From assembly GCA_046294345.1 (NCBI GenBank), contig JBKBJT010000014.1:1-64000 (forward strand): a stretch of 64,000 bases of DNA, given 5' to 3'. Every line of letters begins with the position of its first letter. Positions within the stretch are counted from its first letter, which is position 1. Source of the DNA: Ferrovibrio sp046294345 (GTDB lineage: Bacteria; Pseudomonadota; Alphaproteobacteria; Ferrovibrionales; Ferrovibrionaceae). The position numbers and the translations under genes are program-made. The notes below the pieces were generated by a model, which was given only the letters and a program-made list of their open reading frames with translations, did no database searches and had not been told where the DNA came from. Of the stretch, positions 39,622 through 47,810 are shown in pieces.

Positions 39622-40392
39622 TTATGCCGACTTGGCGAGGAAACGCGCCATCCCATGATGCGCCTCCTCGCTGTCGATCTGATCGAGAAAGGACTGCTTT
39701 TCCATTTCCAAAGCCGCGGCGATGGTGGCGCGGCGCGTGGGCGGCAGCAGGTTGGTTTTGGTGCGGCGCATGGCGCCGGGCTGCTTGGCGAGAATCTCGG
39801 CCAGCCAGCCGTCGATGGTGGCATCCAGCGCTTCCGGCTCGACCAGCGCGGTGGCCAGACCAAGCTGCACAGCTTCGGCGGCGCCGATGCGGCGGTTGCG
39901 CAACTGAATCTCGCGGGCGGCCGCCTCGCCGATGCGGGCGGGCAGCAGGGCGGTCCAGCCGCCATCGGGGCTGAAACCGACTTCGGTATAGTAAGGCTGG
40001 ATGAAGACCTGCGGCGTGATCGCGGCGAGGTCGCAGGCCAGCAGGAAGCCGAGCGAACCGCCGGTGGCCGGCCCCTGGATGCGGCCGATCACCGGGATCG
40101 GCAGGTCGAGCAGGGCGAGGATGCAGTCGTTCAGGCCACCGACCAGGCCATCGGCATAGGCGCGGCGCTCGCCTCTTGGCACGGCAAAGAAGCCGCCGAC
40201 ATCGCCGCCGGTGGAAAAGCTTCGGCCCTCGGCCTGCAGCACCAGGGCACGCAGTTCAGACATAGATGCGATGAGGGCCAGATCCTGTTTCAGCGCGGCG
40301 ATCAGCGCCGGCACCAGGCTGTTATGCCGTTCGGGCCGATTGAGTGTCAGCCGCGCGACCGGCCCGGCGATATCGAGACAGGTGAGGGGCAT
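39622..40392 (-). CDS. Enoyl-CoA hydratase/isomerase family protein
   Basis: A 256-residue crotonase-fold enzyme. The oxyanion-hole segments are EGRSFSTGGDVGGF and IQGPATGGSLGFLLACDLA. The usual catalytic Glu positions (about 115 and 135 in crotonase) are not both obvious; EVGFSPDGGWTALLP replaces the more common 'E..lG..P..GgT..L'. It starts two bases after the TetR stop codon, so the two are co-translated. ATG 40392 is chosen because an extension to 40494 would run through the tetR gene. Confidence 0.85.
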   Translation of the reverse strand: MPLTCLDIAGPVARLTLNRPERHNSLVPALIAALKQDLALIASMSELRALVLQAEGRSFSTGGDVGGFFAVPRGERRAYADGLVGGLNDCILALLDLPIPVIGRIQGPATGGSLGFLLACDLAAITPQVFIQPYYTEVGFSPDGGWTALLPARIGEAAAREIQLRNRRIGAAEAVQLGLATALVEPEALDATIDGWLAEILAKQPGAMRRTKTNLLPPTRRATIAAALEMEKQSFLDQIDSEEAHHGMARFLAKSA

Positions 40393-40393
40393 G

Positions 40394-41041
40394 TCAGCGC
40401 GCTGGAGCTTTCGATGTGGCCATGCCATGCGCCAGCATGGCGGTGGCAACATCGACGATGGGATCAAGCGGCGCCTTCGGGTCCCACAGGCCATAACGCT
40501 GGCCGAGGAAGACGGCGATGCCCATCAGCATCCAGGCGCGCACCTCGGTGGCATTCTCGGTGCCGCCGGGCATGATTTCGCCGCGCTTCTCGGCCGCGGC
40601 CAGCGCGATGCGGTAGGACTTGGCGAATTCGGTGTAGTACTGGCGGTAGACCTTCTCGTCGACGAACTGCGATTCCTCCACCACCTTGTAGAGATCGGGA
40701 TTGCGGCGCACGAAATCGAGGAAGGCACGCAGGCCCAGACGTTCGGCCTCAATGCGGTTCTTTGCCCCTTCGGTGGCCTCGGTCAGGTGGTGGCGCAGCA
40801 TGCGGCCCATATGCAGGACCAGCTCGCGCATCACGTCTTCCTTGCTGCGGAAGTAGATGTAGAAGGTGCCTTGGGCGACGCCGGCTTCGGCGGTGATGGT
40901 GCTGATCGAGGCTTCGGCGAAGCCACGGCGGCCGATCTCGCGCTTGGCGGCATCCAGAATCTTGCGGCGGGTCATCTCGCCCCGGCCGGTCTTGGGCAGG
41001 GGCAGGGCGCGTTTTCTGGTTCTCGGGGCGGTGTTTAACAT
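40394..41041 (-). CDS. TetR family regulator of the acyl-CoA module
   Basis: A 215-residue TetR protein: an N-terminal HTH KILDAAKREIGRRGFAEASI then AGVAQGTFYIYFRSKEDVM, and a helical ligand domain. A basic 18-residue tail precedes the HTH. Its start codon (41039-41041) lies inside one of two identical palindromes ACATGA-N8-TCATGT, strongly suggesting autorepression. It is divergent from the liv-type ABC operon and heads the ligase/hydratase operon. An acyl-CoA or the free acid is the likely inducer. Confidence 0.92.
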   Translation of the reverse strand: MLNTAPRTRKRALPLPKTGRGEMTRRKILDAAKREIGRRGFAEASISTITAEAGVAQGTFYIYFRSKEDVMRELVLHMGRMLRHHLTEATEGAKNRIEAERLGLRAFLDFVRRNPDLYKVVEESQFVDEKVYRQYYTEFAKSYRIALAAAEKRGEIMPGGTENATEVRAWMLMGIAVFLGQRYGLWDPKAPLDPIVDVATAMLAHGMATSKAPAR

Positions 41042-41057
41042 GATTCGGCCGTCATGT
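41038..41057. promoter_or_regulatory. Probable TetR operator 1 (overlaps tetR start)
   Basis: ACATGA-TTCGGCCG-TCATGT is a 20-bp palindrome with perfect six-base arms, followed by TTGG. It covers the tetR initiation codon. The second copy begins 109 bp further at 41147. Confidence 0.72.
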
Positions 41058-41146
41058 TTGGATTATCCGTCGTTTCCTCCGCCCACGGCTGAAATCGCTG
41101 GATTCCGGCTTGACGGGCTTATGGCGCAAGGCTACGAATAGTCGAG

Positions 41147-41166
41147 ACATGAATCAAGTGTCATGT
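41147..41166. promoter_or_regulatory. Probable TetR operator 2 (ABC operon side)
   Basis: ACATGA-ATCAAGTG-TCATGT has the same arms, spacing and trailing TTGG as operator 1, while the eight-base spacer is different. It lies about 150 bp upstream of the substrate-binding-protein start. Confidence 0.72.
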
Positions 41167-41318
41167 TTGGCGGGCGTCCATTGCGGACGGCGCCCCGCTA
41201 CCGGCACCGGGACCACCCGGGCCGCAGGAAAGGGAGGAGCACGATGTCGCGCATCACGCACGCCTGTAGTCGCGTCTCCATCGCCATTCGTCCGCAATCG
41301 TCGCAAGGGAGAGACATA

Positions 41319-42518
41319 ATGCAGCGCGTGATGAAGACGGCGGCGTTCGCCGCCGCCCTGATCGCCGGCAGCGCCATGACCGCGCAGGCCGCCGATCTGA
41401 AAATCGCCCTGATCGCCAGCAAGACCGGTCCGCTCGAGGCCTATGCCAAGCAGACCGAGACCGGCTTCATGATGGGTCTGGAATACCTGACCAAGAACAC
41501 CATGACCTGGCAGGGCCGCAAGATCCAGGTGATCGTCAAGGACGACCAGTTCAAGCCCGATGTGGCCAAGTCGCTGCTGGAACAGGCCTATGGCGACGAC
41601 AATGTCGATCTCGCCGTCGGCACCACCGGTTCGGGCGGCGCGCTGGCCATGCTGCCGGTGGCCGAGGAATTCAAGAAGATCCTGATCGTCGAGCCGGCCG
41701 TGGCCGATGCGATCACCGGCGAGAAGTGGAACAAGTACATCTTCCGCACCGGCCGTTCCTCGATGCAGGACGCCTATGCCGGCGCCGCCGCCTTCCCCAA
41801 GACCGGCGAAGTGCATGTGGCGACGCTGGCGCAGGATTACGCCTTCGGCCGCGACGGCATCAAGGCGATGAAGGAAGCCCTCGCCCTGTCGCATCCGAAT
41901 GTGAAGGTGGTGTTCGAGGAATATGCCCCGACCCAGACCACCGACTTCACCGCCTCGGCCCAGCGCCTGTTCGACGCGCTGAAGGACAAGCCGGGCAAGA
42001 AGATCATCGCCATCGTCTGGGCCGGTCCGCATCCGCTGCCCAAGATCGCCGACCTGAAGCCGGAGCGTTTTGGCATCGAGATCGCGCCGGGCGGCAACAT
42101 CCTGCCGGTGATGAAGCTCTACAAGCCGTATCCGGGCATGGAAGGCGCGATCTATTACTATTACGACTTCCCGAAGAACCCGATGAACGACTGGCTGGTG
42201 ACCGAGCACAAGAAGCGCAACAACGGCGCCCCGCCTGACTTCTTCACCGCCGGCGGTTTCGCCGCCGCCTCGGCCGCGCTGACCGCCGTCCAGAAGGCCG
42301 GTGGCACCAACACCGACAAGCTGATCGCCGCCATGGAAGGCATGGCCTTCGATACGCCGAAGGGCACCATGTTCTTCCGCAAGGATGACCACCAGGCGAT
42401 GCAGCAGATGTATCACTTCCGGGTCAAGAAGGACGGCAAGGACGATACCGACCTGCTCGACCTCGTGCAGGTGATCCCGGAATCGGCCATGCCGATCCCG
42501 ATCCGCAACAAGCGCTGA
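41319..42518 (+). CDS. Branched-chain-type ABC transporter substrate-binding protein
   Basis: A 399-residue periplasmic protein with signal peptide (AALIAGSAMTAQAA). It is of the LivJ/LivK-like type 1 fold: DLKIALIASKTGPLEAYAKQ at the start of the mature part, VIVKDDQFKPDVAKSLLEQA and AVGTTGSGGALAMLPVAEEF. ATG 41319 with GGGAGAG upstream is chosen; an earlier start would put 52 residues before the signal. It is the first gene of a five-gene importer set facing an acyl-CoA operon; the ligand is probably an organic or aromatic acid rather than leucine. Confidence 0.9.
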   Translation: MQRVMKTAAFAAALIAGSAMTAQAADLKIALIASKTGPLEAYAKQTETGFMMGLEYLTKNTMTWQGRKIQVIVKDDQFKPDVAKSLLEQAYGDDNVDLAVGTTGSGGALAMLPVAEEFKKILIVEPAVADAITGEKWNKYIFRTGRSSMQDAYAGAAAFPKTGEVHVATLAQDYAFGRDGIKAMKEALALSHPNVKVVFEEYAPTQTTDFTASAQRLFDALKDKPGKKIIAIVWAGPHPLPKIADLKPERFGIEIAPGGNILPVMKLYKPYPGMEGAIYYYYDFPKNPMNDWLVTEHKKRNNGAPPDFFTAGGFAAASAALTAVQKAGGTNTDKLIAAMEGMAFDTPKGTMFFRKDDHQAMQQMYHFRVKKDGKDDTDLLDLVQVIPESAMPIPIRNKR

Positions 42519-42531
42519 TTATTGCCCACCC

Positions 42532-42562
42532 GGCCGGGACGCTCTGTCGTCCCGGCCATTTT
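42532..42562 (+). terminator. Attenuator-type hairpin between substrate-binding and ATPase genes
   Basis: GGCCGGGACG / CGTCCCGGCC is a perfect 10-bp stem with a CTCTGT loop and a trailing ATTTT. It lies 13 bp after the substrate-binding-protein stop, where partial termination commonly raises binding-protein output over the membrane components. Confidence 0.75.
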
Positions 42563-42592
42563 CATATCCGGTCCCCATTTTCATATCCGGTC
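42556..42592. repeat. 19-bp tandem duplication upstream of livG-like gene
   Basis: CCATTTTCATATCCGGTCC occurs twice in immediate tandem (42556-42574 and 42575-42592, the last base or two differing). It starts in the terminator's 3' arm and ends two bases before the ATPase start, so it sets the spacing of that gene's leader, which lacks a clear Shine-Dalgarno. Confidence 0.8.
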
Positions 42593-42594
42593 TG

Positions 42595-43377
42595 ATGTCT
42601 GCCACGCCAACGCTTGAAACCCGCGACCTGACGATCCGCTTCGGCGGCCATGTCGCCGTGAATGCCGTCAGTTGCGCCTTCCATCCCGGCACGCTGACCG
42701 CCATTGTCGGGCCGAACGGCGCCGGCAAGACCACCTATTTCAACCTGATCTCGGGTCAGCTCAAGGCCACGGCCGGAAGCGTGCTGCTGCGCGGCCACGA
42801 TGTCAGCGGGCTGACCGCTTCGGCACGCACCAAGCGCGGCATGGGGCGCGCGTTCCAGCTCACCAACCTGTTTCCCAACCTCACCGTGATGGAAAACGTG
42901 CGACTGGCCGTGCAGTCGCGTGCCGGTGCCGGGCTGCAGCTGCTTCAGCTCTGGAGTCACCGCCGCGACCTGATCGAAAAAGCTGACGGCCTGCTCGATT
43001 CCGTGAAGCTGCTGGACAAGCGCAATGCCATGGCCGGCGCATTGCCCCATGGCGACCAGCGCAAGCTGGAGGTCGCGCTGCTGCTGGCGCTGGAACCCGA
43101 CGTCTTCATGTTCGACGAACCCACCGCCGGCATGTCGGTGGACGAAGTGCCCACCGTGCTGGACCTGATCCAGGGCATCAAGGCGCGCGGCGACAAGACC
43201 GTGCTGCTGGTCGAACACAAGATGGATGTGGTGCGCAGCCTGGCCGACCGCATCATCGTGCTGCATAATGGCGCGCTGGTGGCCGATGGCGAGCCGGCCA
43301 CGGTGATCGCCTCGCCGGTGGTGCAGGAGGCCTATCTCGGCATCTCGCCCGAAGCTGCAGGGGAGGCCGCCCGATGA
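42595..43377 (+). CDS. Branched-chain-type ABC transporter ATPase, LivG-like
   Basis: A 260-residue ATPase: Walker A GPNGAGKT, Q-loop in GRAFQLTNLFPNLTVMEN, signature-like ALPHGDQRKLEVALLLA (a LivG-type variant of LSGGQ), Walker B DVFMFDEPTAGM and H-switch LLVEHKMDVV. It pairs with the LivF-like ATPase, whose ATG overlaps its stop (ATGA). It powers import of the ligand bound by the preceding gene product. Confidence 0.93.
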   Translation: MSATPTLETRDLTIRFGGHVAVNAVSCAFHPGTLTAIVGPNGAGKTTYFNLISGQLKATAGSVLLRGHDVSGLTASARTKRGMGRAFQLTNLFPNLTVMENVRLAVQSRAGAGLQLLQLWSHRRDLIEKADGLLDSVKLLDKRNAMAGALPHGDQRKLEVALLLALEPDVFMFDEPTAGMSVDEVPTVLDLIQGIKARGDKTVLLVEHKMDVVRSLADRIIVLHNGALVADGEPATVIASPVVQEAYLGISPEAAGEAAR

Positions 43378-44099
43378 AAGACGCAATCCTGCGCCTGGAA
43401 GGCGTGCATACCCATATCGGGCAGTATCACATCCTGCATGGCGTCGACCTCGTGGTGCCGCGCGGCCAGCTCACCATGCTGCTGGGCCGCAACGGCGCCG
43501 GCAAGACCACCACTCTGCGTACCATCATGGGCCTGTGGCAGGCCTCGAAAGGCCATGTGCATTTCGACGGCCGCGACATCACGAAGCTGCCCACGCCCGA
43601 GATCGCCCAAGGCGGCATCGCCTACGTGCCCGAGAATATGGGCATCTTCGCCGACCTCACCGTGCGCGAGAACATGATCCTTGCCGCCCGTAACGGCGAG
43701 ATCGACCCGAAGCGCCTGCAATGGATTTTTGGCCTGTTCCCGGCGCTGGAGAAATTCTGGTCGCTGGCCGCCGGCACGCTGTCGGGCGGGCAGAAGCAGA
43801 TGCTGGCCATTGCGCGTGCCATCGTGGAGCCGCGCGAACTGCTGCTGATCGACGAGCCGACCAAGGGCCTGGCGCCGGCCATCATCATGAACATGATCCA
43901 GGCCTTCCGCGAACTGAAATCCACCGGCGCCACCATTCTGCTGGTGGAGCAGAATTTCATGGCCGCCAAGATGCTGGGCGATGCGGTGGCCGTGATGGAC
44001 GATGGCCGCATCGTGCATCGCGGCGCCATGGCCGAGCTGGCCGAAGACACGTCGCTGCAGCAGAAACTGCTGGGCCTGAGCATGGACGCGCATCAATGA
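43374..44099 (+). CDS. Branched-chain-type ABC transporter ATPase, LivF-like
   Basis: A 241-residue ATPase with Walker A GRNGAGKTT, QGGIAYVPENMGIFADLTVR as the Q-loop region, signature LSGGQKQMLAIARA, Walker B LLLIDEPTKGLAP and H-switch LLVEQNFMAA, typical of LivF. Its stop overlaps the permease start by four bases. Confidence 0.93.
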   Translation: MKDAILRLEGVHTHIGQYHILHGVDLVVPRGQLTMLLGRNGAGKTTTLRTIMGLWQASKGHVHFDGRDITKLPTPEIAQGGIAYVPENMGIFADLTVRENMILAARNGEIDPKRLQWIFGLFPALEKFWSLAAGTLSGGQKQMLAIARAIVEPRELLLIDEPTKGLAPAIIMNMIQAFRELKSTGATILLVEQNFMAAKMLGDAVAVMDDGRIVHRGAMAELAEDTSLQQKLLGLSMDAHQ

Positions 44100-45115
44100 G
44101 CAATGCTGTCGCCGCCACCGAAACCGCCGCGTTGCCCAAGGTGAAGACCGACTGGCTGCCGGCCCTGCTGGTGCCGATCCTGGCTGTCGCCGCCCTGCCG
44201 CTGGTGGGCAGCTTCTCCACCTGGGTCACGCTCACCGTGGCGGCGCTCGCCATGGGCATGATGATCTTCCTGATGGCATCGGGTCTCACGCTGGTCTTCG
44301 GCCTGATGGACGTGCTGAATTTCGGCCATGGCGTGTTCATCTCGTTCGGCGCCTATGTCAGCCTGATGGTGCTGGGGCCGCTGGCCGGCTGGGTCGAAAG
44401 CCCGAATATCTGGCTCAATATCGGCGTGCTGCTGGCCTGCATCCTGGTCGCCATGCTGGTGACCGGCGCGCTGGGCTATGCCTTCGAGCGCGTGGTGATC
44501 CGCCCGGTCTATGGCCAGCACCTGAAACAGATCCTGATCACCATGGGCGGCATGATCGTGGCCGAACAGATGATCCACGTGATCTGGGGTGCCAGCCCGA
44601 TCCCGCTGCGGCTGCCCGAAGGCCTGCGTGGCGCCATCGTGGTGGGCGAGGCGGCGATGGAGAAATACCGCGTGATCGCCGTGGTGCTGGGCTTGGCTGT
44701 CTTCGGCCTTATGCATCTTCTGCTCAACCGTACCAAGATCGGTCTGCTGATCCGCGCCGGCGTCGAGAATGCCGAGATGGTGGAGGCGCTGGGCTACAAG
44801 ATCCGCCGCCTGTTCGTCGGCGTGTTCATTGCCGGCTCGGCCCTGGCCGGCCTGGGCGGCGTGCTCTGGGCCTTCTACCGCCAGACGCTGACGGCCGGCA
44901 TGGGCATGGAAGTGAACGTGCTGATCTTCATCGTCATCATCATCGGCGGCCTGGGATCCATCGGCGGCTGCTTCGTCGGCGCCATCCTGGTGGCGCTGGT
45001 GGCCAATTACACCGGCTTCCTGGCGCCCAAGCTGGCGCTGGGGTCCAGCATCTTGCTGATGGTGCTGATCCTGCTGTGGCGGCCGCAGGGCCTCTATCCC
45101 GTGGCCAAACGGTAA
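44096..45115 (+). CDS. Branched-chain-type ABC transporter permease, LivH-like
   Basis: A 339-residue membrane protein with about eight to nine helices. ASGLTLVFGLMDVLNFGHGV is the LivH signature region, and ENAEMVEALGYKIRRLFVGV is the EAA-type coupling helix that contacts the ATPases. A 40-residue N-terminal extension precedes the first helix. It has four-base overlap with the LivF-like gene. Confidence 0.93.
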   Translation: MSNAVAATETAALPKVKTDWLPALLVPILAVAALPLVGSFSTWVTLTVAALAMGMMIFLMASGLTLVFGLMDVLNFGHGVFISFGAYVSLMVLGPLAGWVESPNIWLNIGVLLACILVAMLVTGALGYAFERVVIRPVYGQHLKQILITMGGMIVAEQMIHVIWGASPIPLRLPEGLRGAIVVGEAAMEKYRVIAVVLGLAVFGLMHLLLNRTKIGLLIRAGVENAEMVEALGYKIRRLFVGVFIAGSALAGLGGVLWAFYRQTLTAGMGMEVNVLIFIVIIIGGLGSIGGCFVGAILVALVANYTGFLAPKLALGSSILLMVLILLWRPQGLYPVAKR

Positions 45116-45131
45116 GGGGAGGGACGCCATC

Positions 45132-46214
45132 ATGCTGCCGAACAATCCCATCCACAGCATCCTCTCCGGCGACTACCCGCGTTCCCGCGCCCTGTCGGTT
45201 GCTCTGGTCATCGTGCTGTTCTGCCTGGCCTTCGCGCCGTTCCTGTTTCCGGGCAGCCAGCCGCTGAATGTCGCCGCCAAGATCTGCGTCTTCGTCATCC
45301 TGGTCGCCAGCTACGATCTGCTGCTGGGCTATACCGGCATCGTCTCGTTCGCCCATACGATGTTCTACGGCATCGGCGGCTATGGCGTGGCGATTGCGAT
45401 GTACAATTTCAACGCTGGCTGGGGCGCGCTGGGGCTGGGCGTGCTGGCCGCACTTGTGCTGGCCATGCTGCTGGCCCTGCTGATCGGTCTGTTCAGTCTG
45501 CGCGTGCGGGCGATCTTTTTCGCCATGATCACCCTGGCGGTGGCATCCGCCTTCGCCATCCTGGCTTCGCAGCTCAACGAGATCACTGGCGGCGAGGATG
45601 GCCGCAGCTACCGCATTCCGGAAATGCTGCGCCCGGCTTTCCGCCTGTTCGACGAGCCGGTGCTGGGCGTGATGATCAACGGCCGCATCCTGACCTACTA
45701 CCTGATCTTCTTCGCCGCCCTGATCCTGTTCCTGCTGGCTTTGCGCGTGGTGAATTCGCCCTTCGGCCGCGTGCTGCAGGCCATCCGCGAGAACGATTTT
45801 CGCGCCGAGGCGCTGGGCTACCGTGTGGTGGTCTATCGCTCCATCGCCAACTGCCTGTCGGCTGGCATGGCCACGCTGGCCGGCGTGCTGATGGCCCTGT
45901 GGCTGCGCTATACCGGGCCGGATACCACGCTCAGCTTCGCCATCATGATCGATATCCTGCTGATGGTGGTGATCGGCGGCATGGGCACGCTGTATGGCGC
46001 CGTTCTGGGCGCCACCATCTTCATCCTGGCGCAGAATTACCTGCAGGTGCTGATGGGCCAGTTCAGCGGCATGCTGGAGGCCGCCGGCATCCCGCTGCTG
46101 CCCGGCCTGTTCCATGCCGACCGCTGGCTGCTCTGGTTGGGCATCCTGTTTGTGCTCAGCGTCTATTTCTTCCCCGTCGGCATCGTGGGCAAGCTGCGGC
46201 AGATGAAGTCATGA
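45132..46214 (+). CDS. Branched-chain-type ABC transporter permease, LivM-like
   Basis: A 360-residue membrane protein. GYTGIVSFAHTMFYGIGGYG is the LivM hallmark and RENDFRAEALGYRVVVYRSI the coupling loop. Multiple hydrophobic segments run to the end. It follows LivH by 16 bp with GGGGAGGGA as ribosome site, and its stop overlaps the hydrolase start (ATGA). Confidence 0.93.
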   Translation: MLPNNPIHSILSGDYPRSRALSVALVIVLFCLAFAPFLFPGSQPLNVAAKICVFVILVASYDLLLGYTGIVSFAHTMFYGIGGYGVAIAMYNFNAGWGALGLGVLAALVLAMLLALLIGLFSLRVRAIFFAMITLAVASAFAILASQLNEITGGEDGRSYRIPEMLRPAFRLFDEPVLGVMINGRILTYYLIFFAALILFLLALRVVNSPFGRVLQAIRENDFRAEALGYRVVVYRSIANCLSAGMATLAGVLMALWLRYTGPDTTLSFAIMIDILLMVVIGGMGTLYGAVLGATIFILAQNYLQVLMGQFSGMLEAAGIPLLPGLFHADRWLLWLGILFVLSVYFFPVGIVGKLRQMKS

Positions 46215-47083
46215 CGCCCGAAGTCATGGCGCATGAAATCATGACTGGGCGCTCGCGCTATTACGACCTGCTCGGCCGCTCAGTCCATTGCCTGGAATGG
46301 GGCGACGAGGCCGCGCCGGCGGTGATCCTGTGGCATGGCTTCGCCCGTAATGCCCATGATTTCGAGCACCTGGCTGCCGCGCTGGCCGACCGCTACCGCC
46401 TGATCGCGCCCGACACCATCGGCCGGGGCTTCAGCGCCTGGAGCCCGGAGCCCGATGCGGAATATACCGTGCCGTTTTATGCCCGGCAGGCGGTGGCGCT
46501 GCTGGATATGCTGAAGCTGCAGAGCGTGCGCTGGGTCGGTACCTCGATGGGCGGCCTGATCGGCATGGTCTGCGCCGCCACGGCCTTGAAGGAGCGCATC
46601 ACCCATCTGGTGCTCAACGATGTGGGCCCGGCGATCGCGCCGGGTGCCGTGCAGCGCATCCTCTCCTATGCCGGCACACCGCCGGCTTTCGCCAACCTGC
46701 CCGAACTGGAGCAGTATTTCCGTACCATCTATGCGCCGTTCGGTATCGCTTCCGATGCAGGCTGGCGCCGCCTGGCGGAAACCTCGGCGCGGCGTCTGCC
46801 CGATGGCCGGCTCACCACCCATTACGACCCCGAGATCGCCGCCGTGCTGGGCCGCCAGAGCGCGGGCGCCTCGGGCGATGCCTGGCCGATCTACGACCAG
46901 ATCGTGGCCCGGACGCTGCTGCTGCGGGGCGCCGTCTCCGACCTGCTGAGCGATGAAACCGCCGCCGAGATGACCCGGCGCGGCCCGAAGGCGCGGCGTG
47001 TCGACATTCCCGGCATCGGCCATGCGCCGGCGTTGGATACGGCCGAACAGGTGGCCCTGATCGCGCAATTCCTGGCCGAATAG
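46211..47083 (+). CDS. Alpha/beta hydrolase at the end of the ABC operon
   Basis: A 290-residue alpha/beta hydrolase. The oxyanion region is VILWHGFARNAHDFEHLAAA, the nucleophile elbow GTSMGGL and the C-terminal His in IPGIGHAPALD. The translational overlap with livM suggests that it acts on the imported compound, for example releasing an acid from an ester or amide for the facing CoA ligase. In-frame ATGs at 46226 and 46241 are alternative starts. Confidence 0.83.
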   Translation: MTPEVMAHEIMTGRSRYYDLLGRSVHCLEWGDEAAPAVILWHGFARNAHDFEHLAAALADRYRLIAPDTIGRGFSAWSPEPDAEYTVPFYARQAVALLDMLKLQSVRWVGTSMGGLIGMVCAATALKERITHLVLNDVGPAIAPGAVQRILSYAGTPPAFANLPELEQYFRTIYAPFGIASDAGWRRLAETSARRLPDGRLTTHYDPEIAAVLGRQSAGASGDAWPIYDQIVARTLLLRGAVSDLLSDETAAEMTRRGPKARRVDIPGIGHAPALDTAEQVALIAQFLAE

Positions 47084-47154
47084 GCGAATAGAAGGGGGCT
47101 TCCGGGCTGCGGCCGGCGGTTGGCCGAAACAGCCGGCCGCCCTATACTGGTTTT

Positions 47155-47652
47155 ATGTCCAGCGCCTCGCCCCAGCCACACAGCCACGCCCACAGCCATC
47201 GGCACGGTCACGATCATGCGGCCTGCATCAGTGATGCCTTGAGCCAGGCCGAAGCCCATTGCGCATCGACTGGCGCCAAGCTGACGCCGATCCGCCGCCG
47301 TGTGCTGGAACTGATCTGGCAGAGCCACAAGCCGGCCGGCGCCTACGATCTGCTGGCGCAGATGGGCGGCGACGGCCAGAAGGTGGCACCGCCCACCGTG
47401 TATCGCGCGCTGGATTTCCTGGTCGAGCAGGGGCTGGTGCATCGCGTCGAAAGCCTGAACGCCTTCATCGGCTGTACCCATCCGGGCCATGCCGTGCAGC
47501 AGGAAATCTTCATCTGCAAAACCTGCGGCACCGCCATCGAGATCAACGATCCCGAACTGAGCCAGCGTATCCTGCAGGATGCCAAGGGGCTGGGCTTCAT
47601 GGTGGAGCGTCAGACCATCGAAGTGGTCGGCATCTGCCGCGACTGCCGCTGA
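47155..47652 (+). CDS. zur: Fur-family regulator, Zur-like, with His-rich N-terminus
   Basis: A 165-residue Fur-superfamily protein. Residues 7-21 are His-rich (PHSHAHSHRHGHDH). The winged helix has KLTPIRRRVLELIWQSHKPA and PTVYRALDFLVEQGLVHRVE. The metal/dimer domain has CTHPGHAVQQEIFICKTCG and the final CRDC, giving the CxxC...CxxC structural zinc site. The HRVES-NAFIGC arrangement is Zur-like. No zinc transporter genes are adjacent. The tail of histidines may buffer or sense zinc. Confidence 0.88.
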   Translation: MSSASPQPHSHAHSHRHGHDHAACISDALSQAEAHCASTGAKLTPIRRRVLELIWQSHKPAGAYDLLAQMGGDGQKVAPPTVYRALDFLVEQGLVHRVESLNAFIGCTHPGHAVQQEIFICKTCGTAIEINDPELSQRILQDAKGLGFMVERQTIEVVGICRDCR

Positions 47653-47774
47653 AGCGCGGCGTTAGGCCGGGATTCCGCCAAAACAGATTCCTTGCGCATC
47701 GCCTGATCAGGTGTAGCCTGTAGGCATCGGCGGCGCGGCCGAAAAAAAGCTTCATCGTTCGGGCGGCGACCGCT

Positions 47775-47802
47775 CCCTTGCCAGAGGCCCCCTTGCCAGA
47801 GG
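47775..47802. repeat. 15-bp tandem duplication before the YbaK-like gene
   Basis: CCCTTGCCAGAGG occurs at 47775-47787 and 47790-47802, a 15-bp period. The second copy runs into the AGGAGGAAGCG ribosome site of the next gene, so the event altered its 5' leader. Confidence 0.75.
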
Positions 47803-47810
47803 AGGAAGCG

